Positions 23,353 through 35,042 of a stretch of 64,000 bases of DNA are shown here, in pieces (the stretch's first letter is position 1; every line of letters begins with the position of its first letter). The notes beneath the pieces are model-generated. The model was not told the origin of the DNA, did not search any database, and saw nothing but the letters and a program-made list of their open reading frames with translations. A program made the position numbers and the translations under genes. The stretch covers positions 45,302,979 to 45,366,978 of the forward strand of contig OX463780.1 in NCBI GenBank assembly GCA_949825025.1. Reading direction: 5' to 3'. The DNA comes from Siphlonurus alternatus (Eukaryota > Arthropoda > Insecta > Ephemeroptera > Siphlonuridae).

Positions 23353-26300
23353 TTAATCCTCCAGGGTGACGTTCTTGAAGAGGTAAGACATGGACTCCTT
23401 GTTGTGAATACGGCGAATAGCCTCGGAGAGAAGGACACTAATGTCAACGGTCTTGATCTTATGGCACTGCATCTTCTGAAGCTCGTGAGGAATGGTGTTG
23501 GTCACCACCACCTAAAAGCAACCAGTTTGAGAAATTTAGTTACATAACTATAATATAAGAAAATATCAAAAAACAAATTCCTATATTACAGATTATTATG
23601 TTTTATATTGTGTCTATGTTTTAAACAACACAATCTTCTAGATTTTTTATATTTATAAATGAAAACAATTTACAATTCTTTATGAAAAATTGTCATGGCC
23701 AATACTGTAGATACATCTAGCGTGAATATATTGTTTGAGCAATAGATAGATACCATAGGTAGAGAAATTTTTCCGGTGTGATACCTGTATAAAAATTTTA
23801 ATTGCAAACACTTTATCTCAAAGACATAAAATATCTCAAAATATTTTACCACCACAACCTATGGGGGCGCAGCAGTCTAAGATACACACTTAGTAGAGCC
23901 ACACTTACATTTTTAATTACATATTCATATTAAAAATTAATAATAAATTGGTGTACCTCATCAATTGGAGAGTCCTCAATGAGTCTCGGAGCGTCTGAGG
24001 AGAGCAGGCCGTGAGTGGCCATGACGTAGATCTTGTAGGCTCCTCGCTCTTTTAGCACCTCAGCAGCAGCCACAAAGGACTGCACATCATCTACCATGTC
24101 GTCCTGCAACAAATATATTGTCACTAAAACAAGAAATACTGTACGTAGAAACTTCCATGTTAAATTAGTCAACTTTAAAAATTCATAACTCAAAAACTAG
24201 ATCGTATTTGTATACCTGATATTTTAGCTACTGATAGGGGGTGTAGAGGAGAACATTTTACTTTTTTTTTCATAATTTTCGTGTGTAGGATTTTTTTTAA
24301 CATTGGTGGCATTACCTTACCCTTAAGTGAAAAATAATAATAATAATAATAATAAATAAATGAAGTACTGGAGCTAAACAAATAACATAAAGTTATTTTG
24401 TTCTAATTTACCCAGCAGGAAGTGAATCATGCACACAAAACAGAAACATGAAACATGTGAAAGCACCTAATTGGTGCAAATTTGATTTATGTACAAAAAT
24501 CAATCAATATTTGCAGAAATTTGACTTTCGTCTGAAGCTTGTAATTGAAAATTAAATTTACTGTATGCAAGTTGTTACTTCTCAGTATTGTAATTCATAC
24601 AATGTCTTCATTTTGTACAAAATATTTTCTTAATTTAGCCCGTCAATCATGTGAATGATTTTATGATTGTAGAAAAAATTAGACTAATACAAAATTATAA
24701 TTTTGAATCTTTATTCCTTACTTTGGAGCAATTTATTGTTGAAAATTAAATACTGTAATGCATCTTTTTTTACTGCCTTTACAGCTTGATGGTAATGGAC
24801 AGCTAGAGGGTTCAATTTTTTTATATCAACCTTTCCTCTATATCAGCACAAAAATACTCACCACCATGATGGCTATACGTCCTCCGACGTCACCTACAAC
24901 GTTGATGGGAGGCTTTTCCTTGGCGGGATGAACTGGAACACCCACGCCAACGTCCATGGTGCGTGAAGACCGAGGCAGGGTGGGAGGCGAGTAACGTCCG
25001 TCCACCATGTCTGACTCAGCCTCCTTCTGCTCTCCGTGGATCACTGCGATGCCAAGTCGCAGCCTCTCGGCGTATGACGTTGCCTTCTTGGCAGAGCCTG
25101 GATTACGAGCTACGATTACTGCATTCCTGTAGTCAGGTATCTGAAACAACATAATGAAAAAATTATTTAGAATATATTACCAAAATTTTTATATTACTGT
25201 AAGTGTTTTATTGTTTTATTTCATACCATACTGGTATTTTTACAATAATTATGCAGACACTATACTTATTATACATTGAAGTGCATAAATTAAAAAAATA
25301 TTTGAGGAGGCAGTAAAAAAATAATAATAATATTCTTGGCTATACCCTACAAGTAAAACAGCAAATACCATATACTGATACACTTTTAGAAGGCTGAGTT
25401 TGCTGTTACCATCAGTTTAATGAGCACATACAACTTGTTAAAATTCTATGTTCACTAAGGAAAATACTCACACATTCCTGGATGTATTGAAGCAGAAAAG
25501 GCGAGGCTCTGAGATTGTCGACAGGGCAGTCAAAGAAGCCTTGGATCTCTTTCTGGTGCAAATCCATGGTGATGATGTGCGACAGACCAGACTTGCACAT
25601 CATCTTGGCAAGCAGCTTGGTCACGATGCAACCTCGCTTGCGCATCTTGCCTGAAAATAAATAACCAAATAAATAAATAACTTGAGCCGATGAATAATTT
25701 TTATAGCATTCACGAATCCCTACTCTTTGTGAATTATTATAAACATTACTATTACTGTATAAAAAAAACAACATTATTTTACAATCCACATAACAGTCAT
25801 ACTTACACTGCTTGCTGTAAGGCAGGTAGGGAATAACACCAACAATGCTTTTAGCAGAAGATGTCTTGCAAGCATAGGCCATTATAAGAAGCTCCATAAT
25901 GTTGTTGTTCACATCTCTAAAATAAAAAAAGAAAGAGTGTTAGTGTTAAAAACTGTTCATACAGTATATTTATAATATTTATATAATAAATCAATTAGAA
26001 ATATCACACACAGCAAATATATGTACAATTATTAATTGTCATATTTAACATTTGGCAAAAATAATAAATATTGGAAACAATATTATGTATACTATAATAT
26101 CTACTTAATAATTTCAAGAACAGTATAAGAATACGTACAATGAAATCAGAATATGAAAATTACCCATGGCATCAAGAATAGAATATATAATAGTGAAGAA
26201 TTATTAAAACTGGTTTCAGGTGCCTAACTATTTTTCACAGGTGTTATATAAGTACCATAGTATAAGGAGAATTACAATCACATTGTAAATGTTGTGACAC

Positions 26301-29300
26301 AACAAACTTACTTAGTTCCAGTCTGAATGATGTACACGTCTTTTCCTCTCACAGAGTCTCCAATCTCCACCATTGTCTCTCTGTTGGTCTTATGATAAAC
26401 AGCACAGCCACCAGGCTTCACGCCAAGACGACTGAAACATAATTAGCATTCATCTTATAGTTAATACAGCAGTCAGAGCTTAAGAGCATGGCAGTCATAC
26501 AACAATTTGAACTACTATCTGTCCTCTAGTTCGTCCTGATGGCAATTGATAAATATTTTGGTTGATCAATTGTTTACACTGAAAATTTTAATTCTGCCTA
26601 TTGTTGTTCAAATGTTCAAAGGAAAAGGAGGGGGAGGGGGGGGGGGGAACTGAGGCCTTATACTGTAAATAGTTTCAAAAACACACACAATTACGTACAT
26701 GTACAGTACGTACTTTTACTTCCGATGTACAGTAAATAAACATTAATTTTTTTGCCACAATTCCCTATCCCCCCCCCTCTTCTACCTATTACAAAAACTT
26801 AATTACCTGCGAATATGCCAAAAATGCATACTGTAAGCTAGGATATCCATAATACATATCCCACAAAAGGTGAACTTGAACAACATATCGCTGATCCTTC
26901 CTCAACAATACTGTATACAGTATAACAGATCTTAGTTTACCTCTCGAAAGTTCAGTAAACTAGACGGCGCCAGCTATATAAGCCAATGAAAAGGCTAGAA
27001 TGACTGCTGGCCACCTTTTCATTGGCTGATATAGCTGGCGCCGTCTAGTCTACTGAACTGTCTAGAGGTAAACTAAGATCTGTTATACTGTAGTTATGTA
27101 TAAATACTGAACATGAATGTATCATACTGTGCTATAATGCATAAATATGCAGTACTATATGCAAAAAGTATAATATTATGCATACACTGAGGGAGGCCAA
27201 CATTCGTTGAGGTGCTTTCACAGAGTCCAAAATTACTACAGTATGTAGGCAATCATAATGCAACACACTGTAGCAAATGTTGTTGATTATGCCATAGAAC
27301 CTCACGATTTCCTATAGCATGTTCTGCTGGTTCTGGAGCATTCTACGGTGCTCCGTGTAGAATAAAAATCAAACTCGTCTTGATTTTCCTACGGCATTCA
27401 CATGATATTGCTCATTGAGGTGTAAATGTCTTTTTGTATAAATGAAATGTATCATGTTTATTTAAAATAAATAAAAAAATATATATATATTCCGCCGCAG
27501 CAGCCACAGACAAACGAAAGTAGGAGGTGGCTACAGTCCCTGTAACAGGGACCGCAATTCTAGAACTTAGGCTCCCTGTATTGAAACTGCGCATGCGCGA
27601 CTGAATGCATTTCCGGTACGTCATTTGTTGCATTGCAGGGACCGTAATTTTTGAAACTAGGATCCCTGTAGTCAATTTTAATAATAGGCCAAGTATAATA
27701 AAAGTTACAGGGAGCCAAGTGTTCGATCAATGCGGTCCCTGTAGTGAACTTGTAAAACGTGTTGTCATGAAATAGATGCAGGGACTGTAATATCCCGAAG
27801 TTGCGGTCCCTGTAATCAAATTTTCTTAAAGAAACGCGGCAATACATACACACAGGGAGCGTAACATTCAAGTATTGCGGTCCCTTTAGTAAAAATTTCG
27901 TACTCTTATCTGGCCAAGTGTTATACAGGGACTCTAACAACCAAAAGTTACGGTCCCTGCAGCAATTATTTCTTTATGGACGCGGCAATAAAAACTACAG
28001 GGAGCGTAACATTCAAGTATTGCGGTCCCTGCAGTGAAAATTTCGTACTCTTATCTGGCCAAGTGTTATACAGGGCTCTAACAACCAAAAGTTACGGTCC
28101 CTGCAGCAATTATTTCTTTATGGACGCGGCAATAGAAACTACAGGGAGCGTAACATTCAAGTATTGCGGTCCCTGCAGTGAAAACTTCGTATATACTCTT
28201 ATCTGGCCAAGTGTTATACAGGGACTCTAACAACCAAAAGTTACGGTCCCTGCAGCAATTATTTCTTTATGGACGCGGCAATAGAAACTACAGGGAGCGT
28301 AACACTCAAGTATTGCGGTCCCTGTAGTAAAAATTTCGTACTCTTATCTGGCCAAGTGTTATACAGGGACTCTAATAACCAAAAGTTACGGTCCCTGCAG
28401 CAATTATTTCTTTATGGACGTAGCAATAGAAACTACAGGGAGCGTAAAATTCAATTAAGTATTGCGGTCCCTGCAGTGAAAATTTTGTAATTTTCTAGCA
28501 AAGTGTTATACAGGGACTCTAACAACCAAAAGTTACGGTCCCTGCAGCAATTATTTCTTTATGGACGCGGCAATAAAAACTACAGGGAGCGTAACATTCA
28601 AGTATTGCGGTCCCTGCAGTGAAAATTTCGTACTCTTATCTGGCCAAGTGTTATACAGGGACTCTAACAACCAAAAGTTACGGTCCCTGCAGCAATTATT
28701 TCTTTATGGACGCGGCAATAGAAACTACAGGGAGCGTAACATTCAAGTATTGCGGTCCCTGCAGTGAAAACTTCGTACTCTTATCTGGCCAAGTGTTATA
28801 CAGGGACTCTCACAACCAAAAGTTGCGGTCCCTGCAACAATTATTTCTTTATAGACGCGGCAATAGAAACTACAGGGAGCGTAACATTCAAGTATTGCGG
28901 TCCCTGCAGTGAAAATTGTGTACTCTTATCTAGCAAAGTGCTATACAGGGACTCAAACAACCAAAAGTTGCGGTCCCTGCAACAATTATTTCTTTATGGA
29001 CGCGGCAATAGAAACTACAGGGAGCGTAAAATTCAATTCAGTATTGCGGTCCCTGCAGTAAAAATTCTGTACTTTTATCTAGCAAAGTGCTATACAGGGA
29101 CTCTAACAACCTAAAGTTGCGGTCCCTGCAGCAATTATTTCTTTATGAACGCGGCAAGAGAAACTACAGGGAGCGTAACATTCAAGTATTGCGGTCCCTG
29201 TAGTAAAAATTTCGTACTCTTATCTGGCCAAATGTTATACAGGGACTCAAACAACCAAAAGTTACGGTCCCTGCAGCAATTATTTCTTTATGGACGCGGC

Positions 29301-32300
29301 AATAGAAACTACAGGGAGCGTAACATCTAAGTATTGCGGTCCCTGCAGTGAAAATTTCGTACTCTTATCTGGCCAAGTGTCATACAGGGACTCTTACAAC
29401 CAAAAGTTACGGTCCCTGCAGCAATTATTTCTTTATGAACGCGGCAAGAGAAACTACAGGGAGCGTAACATTCAAGTATTGCGGTCCCTGTAGTAAAAAT
29501 TTCGTACTCTTATCTGGCCAAATGTTATACAGGGACTCAAACAACCAAAAGTTACGGTCCCTGCAGCAATTATTTCTTTATGGACGTAGCAATAGAAACT
29601 ACAGGGAGCGTAAAATTCAATTAAGTATTGCGGTCCCTGCAGTGAAAATTTTGTAATTTTCTAGCAAAGTGTTATACAGGGACTCTAACAACCAAAAGTT
29701 ACGGTCCCTGCAGCAATTATTTCTTTATGGACGCGGCAATAAAAACTACAGGGAGCGTAACATTCAAGTATTGCGGTCCCTGCAGTGAAAATTTCGTACT
29801 CTTATCTGGCCAAGTGTCATACAGGGACTCTTACAACCAAAAGTTACGGTCCCTGCAGCAATTATTTCTTTATGGATGCGGCAATAGAAACTACAGGGAG
29901 CGTAACATTCAAGTATTGCGGTCCCTGCAGTGAAAATTTCGTACTTTTATCTGGCCAAGTGTTATACTGGGACTCTAACAACCAAAAGTTACGGTCCCTG
30001 CAGCAATTATTTCTTTATGGACGCGGCAATAGAAACTACAGGGAGCGTAACATCCAAGTATTGCGGTCCCTGCAGTGAAAATTTCGTACTCTTATCTGGC
30101 CAAGTGTCATACAGGGACTCTTACAACCAAAAGTTACGGTCTCTGCAGCAATTATTTCTTTATGGACGCGGCAATAGAAACTACAGGGAGCGTAACATTC
30201 AAGTATTGCGGTCCCTGCAGTGAAAATTGTGCACTCTTATCTAGCAAAGTGCTATACAGGGACTCAAACAACCAAAAGTTGCGGTCCCTGCAGCAATTAT
30301 TTCTTTATGGACGCGGCAATAGAAACTACAGGGAGCGTAAAATTCAATTAAGTATTGCGGTCCCTGCAGTGAAAATTTTGTAATTTTCTAGCAAAGTGTT
30401 ATACAGGGACTCTAACAACCAAAAGTTGCGGTCCCTGCAGCAATTATTTCTTTATGGACGCGGCAATAGAAACTACAGGGAGCGTAACATTCAAGTATTG
30501 CGGTTCCTGCAGTGAAAATTTTATACTTTTTCTAGCAAAGTGCCATACAGGGACTCTAATTATACCCTTCATTATTATACCGTAACTTTTGGTTGTTAGA
30601 GTCCCTGTATATTACTTTGCTAGAAAAGTACTAAATTTTCACTGCAGGGACCGCAATACTTAGATGTTACGCTCCCTGTAGTTTCTATTGCCGCGTCCAT
30701 AAAGAAATAATTGCTGCAGGGACCGTAACTTTTGGTTGTTAGAGTCCCTGTATAACACTTGGCCAGATAAGAGTACGAAATTTTTACTACAGGGACCGCA
30801 ATACTTGAGTGTTACGCTCCCTGTAGTTTCTATTGCCGCGTCCATAAAGAAATAATTGCTGCAGGGACCGCAACTTTTGGTTGTTAGAGTCCCAGTATAA
30901 CACTTGGCCAGATAAAAGTACGAAATTTTCACTGCAGGGACCGCAATACTTGAATGTTACGCTCCCTGTAGTTTCTATTGCCGCGTCCATAAAGAAATAA
31001 TTGCTGCAGGGACCGTAACTTTTGGTTGTAAGAGTCCCTGTATGACACTTGGCCAGATAAGAGTACGAAATTTTCACTGCAGGGACCGCAATACTTAGAT
31101 GTTACGCTCCCTGTAGTTTCTATTGCCGCGTCCATAAAGAAATAATTGCTGCAGGGACCGCAACTTTTGGTTGTTAGAGTCCCTGTATATTACTTTGCTA
31201 GAAAAGTACTAAATTTTCACTGCAAGGACCGCAATACTTGAATGTTACGCTCCCTGTAGTTTCTATTGCCGCGTCCATAAAGAAATAATTGCTGCAGGGA
31301 CCGTAACTTTTGGTTGTTAGAGTCCCAGTATAACACTTGGCCAGATAAAAGTACGAAATTTTCACTGCAGGGACCGCAATACTTGAATGTTACGCTCCCT
31401 GTAGTTTCTATTGCCGCGTCCATAAAGAAATAATTGCTGCAGGGACCGTAACTTTTGGTTGTAAGAGTCCCTGTATGACACTTGGCCAGATAAGAGTACG
31501 AAATTTTCACTGCAGGGACCGCAATACTTAGATGTTACGCTCCCTGTAGTTTCTATTGCCGCGTCCATAAAGAAATAATTGCTGCAGGGGGTCGACCGTA
31601 ACTTTTGGTTGTTAGAGTCCCTGTATAACACTTGGCCAGATAAGAGTACGAAATTTTTACTACAGGGACCGCAATACTTGAGTGTTACGCTCCCTGTAGT
31701 TTCTATTGCCGCGTCCATAAAGAAATAATTGCTGCAGGGACCGCAACTTTTGGTTGTTAGAGTCCCTGTATAGCACTTTGCTAGATAAGAGTACAAAATT
31801 TTCACTGCAGGGACCGCAATACTTGAATGTTACGCTCCCTGTAGTTTCTATTGCCGCGTCCATAAAGAAATAATTGCTGCAGGGACCGTAACTTTTGGTT
31901 GTTAGAGTCCCTGTATAACACTTGGCCAGATAAGAGTACGAAATTTTTACTACAGGGACCGCAATACTTGAATGTTACGCTCCCTGTGTGTATGTATTGC
32001 CGCGTTTCTTTAAGAAAATATGATTACAGGGACCGCAACTTCGGGATATTACAGTCCCTGCATCTATTTCATGACAACACGTTTTACAAGTTCACTACAG
32101 GGACCGCATTGATCGAACACTTGGCTCCCTGTAACTTTTATTATACTTGGCCTATTATTAAAATTGACTACAGGGATCCTAGTTTCAAAAATTACGGTCC
32201 CTGCAATGCAACAAATGACGTACCGGAAATGCATTCAGTCGCGCATGCGCAGTTTCAATACAGGGAGCCTATGTTCTAGAATTGCAGTCCCTGTTACAGG

Positions 32301-32879
32301 GACTGTAGCCACCTCCACGAAAGTATGCGCGTTAAAGGCTTGCAACATTTCTAAGGACTTCGCGACAATTTTGGACAATCATATGCATACAGTATGTGAA
32401 AGCACCTTAATCCCTATCCCAATTAACACACACAAATGAGAAGTGAGTAATACGTAAGAGGGGCATCAGCTAGCTGGTGCAGCCATTCATTAAATAATTG
32501 TCTTTTTTCAGTAGGTTTGTAACCCGGTGATCCAACTGGTTAATGGATTTATCATTACAGCATATGCATGCCATTTGCATATTCTTGTCACCCCAGAATG
32601 GCCCATATGCAATGCAGGCCAGCGGCCAGCATGGTCTTACCAGGTCTTATGGCCACATGGCGTATGAAAAATAGAGTGAATTTAGATATTAATCCTCTCC
32701 ATTAACACTCCCCAAGATTGCAGAACATACAAATCTCTACTCATAGAACTCATTAGCCTGGATATACGAAGTTAAATAAGTATAAACAGTTCTTCAACTT
32801 ACTTGGCAACGAGCTTGGCAAGCTCCAAGTGGGAGTTGCCTCCGATGATCATTATATCAGAGGATGCTGGTACATCCAT
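23353..32879 (-). CDS. Phosphoribosyl pyrophosphate synthetase-associated protein (PRPSAP)
   Basis: Seven exons on the minus strand: 32803-32879, 26312-26431, 25807-25916, 25472-25650, 24862-25140, 23957-24103 and 23353-23511. They total 1071 nt (356 residues, equal to human PRPSAP1). All introns are GT-AG with matching phases. The start is [20 protein letters not shown]. Internal hallmarks are [45 protein letters not shown] and [15 protein letters not shown]. The associated-protein type is shown by the [11 protein letters not shown] version of the loop and the extra segment around [12 protein letters not shown], which catalytic PRPS lacks. Family knowledge: PRPSAPs join PRPS1/2 in large complexes and restrain PRPP synthesis. 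Intron 1 is 6.4 kb and holds the foldback element. PRPSAP1 versus PRPSAP2 cannot be separated in an invertebrate. Confidence 0.95.
24149..24326. mobile_element. Family-B MITE, right half only
   Basis: Begins at AACTTCCATGTTAAATTAGT, the loop-side of the family-B hairpin, and continues through TTCATAACTCAAAAACTAGA and TAGCTACTGATAGGGGGTGT to CCTTACCCTTAA. The left arm is absent. It lies in the intron between PRPSAP exons 5 and 6. Confidence 0.85.
26916..27092. mobile_element. Palindromic MITE (177 bp) in PRPSAP intron 1
   Basis: Ends TACAGTATAACAGATCTTAG and its reverse complement. The arms continue GTTTACCTCTCGAAAGTTCA, AGTAAACTAGACGGCGCCAG and CCAATGAAAAGG. A ~20-bp loop lies near 26997-27015. 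No coding content. Confidence 0.82.
27514..27522. repeat. Left 9-bp target-site duplication of the foldback element
   Basis: ACGAAAGTA, repeated exactly at 32317-32325 on the other side of the inverted-repeat element. Confidence 0.85.
27960..30557 (+). repeat. Left tandem array, ~18 units of ~145 bp
   Basis: The segment ATGGACGCGGCAAT or a close variant recurs at about 27976, 28120, 28269, 28415, 28561, 28706, 28851, 28997, 29145, 29290, 29435, 29580, 29727, 29872, 30017, 30162, 30308 and 30454, giving spacings of 144-149. Each unit holds two short inverted pairs, CAGGGAC...GTCCCTG around AACAACCAAAAGTTAC and CAGGGAGCGTAA...TTGCGGTCCCTG. The array is therefore a regular series of ~35-bp potential hairpins about every 73 bp. 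Some neighbouring units share private variants (for example ATGAACGCGGCAAGAG at 29145 and 29435). Confidence 0.93.
30582..31998 (-). repeat. Right tandem array, ~10 inverted units
   Basis: Reverse-complement units of the left array, marked by TTGCCGCGTCCATAAAG near 30691, 30836, 30981, 31127, 31270, 31414, 31562, 31709 and 31855, with a terminal variant TTGCCGCGTTTCTTTAAG near 31998. One unit has a 5-bp insertion that makes GTCGAC at ~31590. Confidence 0.92.
32317..32325. repeat. Right 9-bp target-site duplication of the foldback element
   Basis: ACGAAAGTA, identical to 27514-27522. Confidence 0.85.
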
Positions 32880-33242
32880 CGTGAAAATCTTATTTGAAGT
32901 ACAACAAATTAACAAATTTAATATTTTCTACGAAAATTTATTCTATCAAGCTGTAAACTCGTAAAAAACTTGAAATAAATGACCTATGAAAGGTCCTCTG
33001 TTTACATGTTCAGGCACCTGTGACGTCACTAATAATCAAGTTACTTTAAAAGTCAAGTAAGGTATTCAATATTTTCATAGTTTTCAAAATAATTTTAATT
33101 TCTTATTTTAATATTGTTTTAATTTTTATTATTAATTATAAATATTGAAAAAAAAAAGTATATACCGTTTAAAATATAATTGTGTTAGTTTTTAGTTGCC
33201 GCTGTGACTTGATTAGCAGCGGCAGATTTTAAATTACAAAAA
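32880..33242 (-). promoter_or_regulatory. PRPSAP upstream region with a CRE octamer
   Basis: Upstream of the PRPSAP start codon at 32879. It contains TGACGTCA at 33021-33028, about 142 bases from the ATG, a perfect CREB/ATF-type site in sequence. No palindromic MITE is visible here, so this copy may be a genuine promoter element. Binding is not shown. Confidence 0.4.
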
Positions 33243-34603
33243 GTATGTGTCCAAGATCGCTTATCATGTTCTAGTAATATTATTCAATCTAACGGAGTTT
33301 TGCAAGGAGACCCGAGCAGCTCTCTTCTTTTCAATCTTTTTACTGCAGATATAACCGAGATTACAAAAGATATAAACTGTGAAAATGAAAATGATCAAGT
33401 CGGACTAAATTTATATGCAGATGATCTTGCTATTATTTCAAAGAGCAAAGTCAAGCTACAAAAAGCGCTAAATAATCTATCCATCTGGGCCAAAACAAAT
33501 GGTCTAGAAATTAACACAGAGAAAACCAAGGTTGTTAAGTTTAGAAGAGGCGGACCGTTATGCAAAAACGATGAAATTTATTGTGACGGTCAAAAGATTG
33601 AATTTCTAAATTCATTTAAATATCTTGGCATAAAATACTTCAAATGACAGGGCATTCTTTTTCTAAACATATAACAGAAAGATGTAAGAACGCTATCACT
33701 GTTATGTACACTATCTCAGGGCTGTCTGGTCTATCCGTCAAAACAGGGCTCAAACTATTCAATTTAAAAGTCGCCCCTGTGGCTACTTATGGTATTGAAA
33801 TTGTATGGCCTCATTTATCTGTATCCGATTTTGATAAATTAGAATCAGTAAAAGCCATGTTTGTTAAAAGATTACTGTGTCTGTCAAAATTTACCGAAAC
33901 TAGACTGGCCTATAAACTGATAGGTTCCAATTATTTTATTACAGAAATCAAAGAAATGTTTAAACTTCCAACGACAGATCAATATTCCAATTTTATAGCT
34001 GTCAGGAATCAAAAAGCTCAGGATATTAATCCTGAGTTTTACAGCACTGATGCTATGACATGTAAACATTGGTGTCTGCCCCAATTGGATAGATCCAATG
34101 TTAGAAATGTTTTAACTCGCCAGGCTGTTCACGGCTTCCACCATCTAATTTGTAAATCTTCTGGTTATCATAAAGCTGAACAATCTTGTGTATGTAAATT
34201 ATGTAATGAATATTGTAGCCAATATCATTTAAATATCTGTAAATCTAGAATTAAGCCTATTAGCGATTATGCCAGGGGAGATTTCATATAGTCTATAGAT
34301 TTTGAATAGCAATGAAGCAATAAGTTTTTTTATTCTATCTATTTTCTATGTCATATTTTGTTTTATATATATGTGATTATATATATGATATATTATTATT
34401 ATGATGTAACAGGCTGTTAGTATCATCTGTTATTTTATTTTATATTGTTTTATTATCATTTTCTATTGTTCTATTATTCTGTAACTATTATATATGTTTT
34501 GTATGTATGTTTTATGTGTTCTATTGTAATGTTTTTCTATAATGTATGTTTCTAGTGCTGTTAATATGTACACTTTCTGTGTTTATAATAAAAGACTAAT
34601 AAT
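33243..34603 (+). mobile_element. 5'-truncated LINE copy 2, frameshifted
   Basis: Flanked by a 13-bp duplication TAAATTACAAAAA (33230-33242 and 34604-34616). It is the same element as copy 1 but starts ~170 bp further 5', so it keeps GVLQGDPSSSLLFNLF before LYADDLAIISK. Two extra A residues at ~33632 (GGCATAAAATACTT versus GGCATAATACTT in copy 1) break the frame; the remainder is open to the stop near 34291. The 3' ends of both copies coincide, differing by two bases in the terminal ATAA repeat. It is a dead copy. Confidence 0.9.
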
Positions 34604-34668
34604 TAAATTACAAAAAATAAATACACAGTCGCTCAGAGACCTTACAGTCTCAGGGTCTCTGACGACAG

Positions 34669-34856
34669 CAGGGGCGGATCCAGCCCGCGGCTTTGGGGGG
34701 GGGGGGGTGGCGGTGCCCTATCCCGCAATGTTAAATTTTGGAGTGGGAGGGGGGGCGATGGGTGGGGGGTGGTAATACCTTCAATGTATTTTGGGACCTT
34801 TTGGGGGGGGGGGGGGCGATCGCCCCCATCGCCCCCCCCCCTTGGATCCGCGCCTG
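34669..34856. mobile_element. hAT-like MITE with G/C homopolymer core
   Basis: Terminal inverted repeat CAGGGGCGGATCCAG / CTTGGATCCGCGCCTG. The ends beginning CAGGGG and the short length resemble hAT-type MITEs. The flanks GACGACAG and TCTGACAG agree at only five of eight positions, so the target duplication is uncertain. The inside is a G-run, a purine-rich section and a G/C-run around GGGCGATCGCCCCCATCGCC. Confidence 0.6.
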
Positions 34857-35042
34857 TCTGACAGTCGCTCAGATTTGACTGCATATATATGTGTGTGTAT
34901 ATACATATTAATATATATGCCATGTCAAGTAATTAAAGTAATTATATCACAAAATCTTTATTGTAGATTGCACTATTAAAGCATATAATGGCAATATGGT
35001 CTTGCAATATATGGTCTGAGATCTGAACACATAAATACAAAA

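Larger units (their letters stand above)
27523..32316. mobile_element. 4.8 kb foldback transposon with tandem-repeat arms, in PRPSAP intron 1
   Basis: Begins GGAGGTGGCTACAGTCCCTG and ends with its reverse complement, flanked by the 9-bp duplication ACGAAAGTA. The left arm (27523-30557) and right arm (30582-32316) are inverted copies. Each has a ~430-bp terminal part, including CTGCGCATGCGCGACTGAAT and ATGCATTTCCGGTACGTCAT, followed by tandem ~145-bp units: about 18 in the left arm and about 10 in the right. Only ~25 bp of unpaired sequence (TTATACCCTTCATTATTATA region) separates the arms. There is no transposase, so it is non-autonomous. Long inverted arms of subrepeats plus a 9-bp duplication are the hallmarks of foldback elements, which in Drosophila (FB) belong to the Mutator-like group; that assignment here is inference. 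Open frames running through the array reflect the stop-poor repeat unit, not a gene. Confidence 0.9.

Noticed and set aside
26620..26790. Poly-G and poly-C tracts as a transposon with inverted ends
   Set aside because: The homopolymers pair trivially. Flanking sequence does not continue the inverted repeat, and no target duplication is visible.
27976..32279. About twenty overlapping open frames with repeats such as [19 protein letters not shown]
   Set aside because: They are readings of the 145-bp foldback unit, which happens to lack stops in two frames. They appear on both strands because the arms are inverted, and several are broken by indels.
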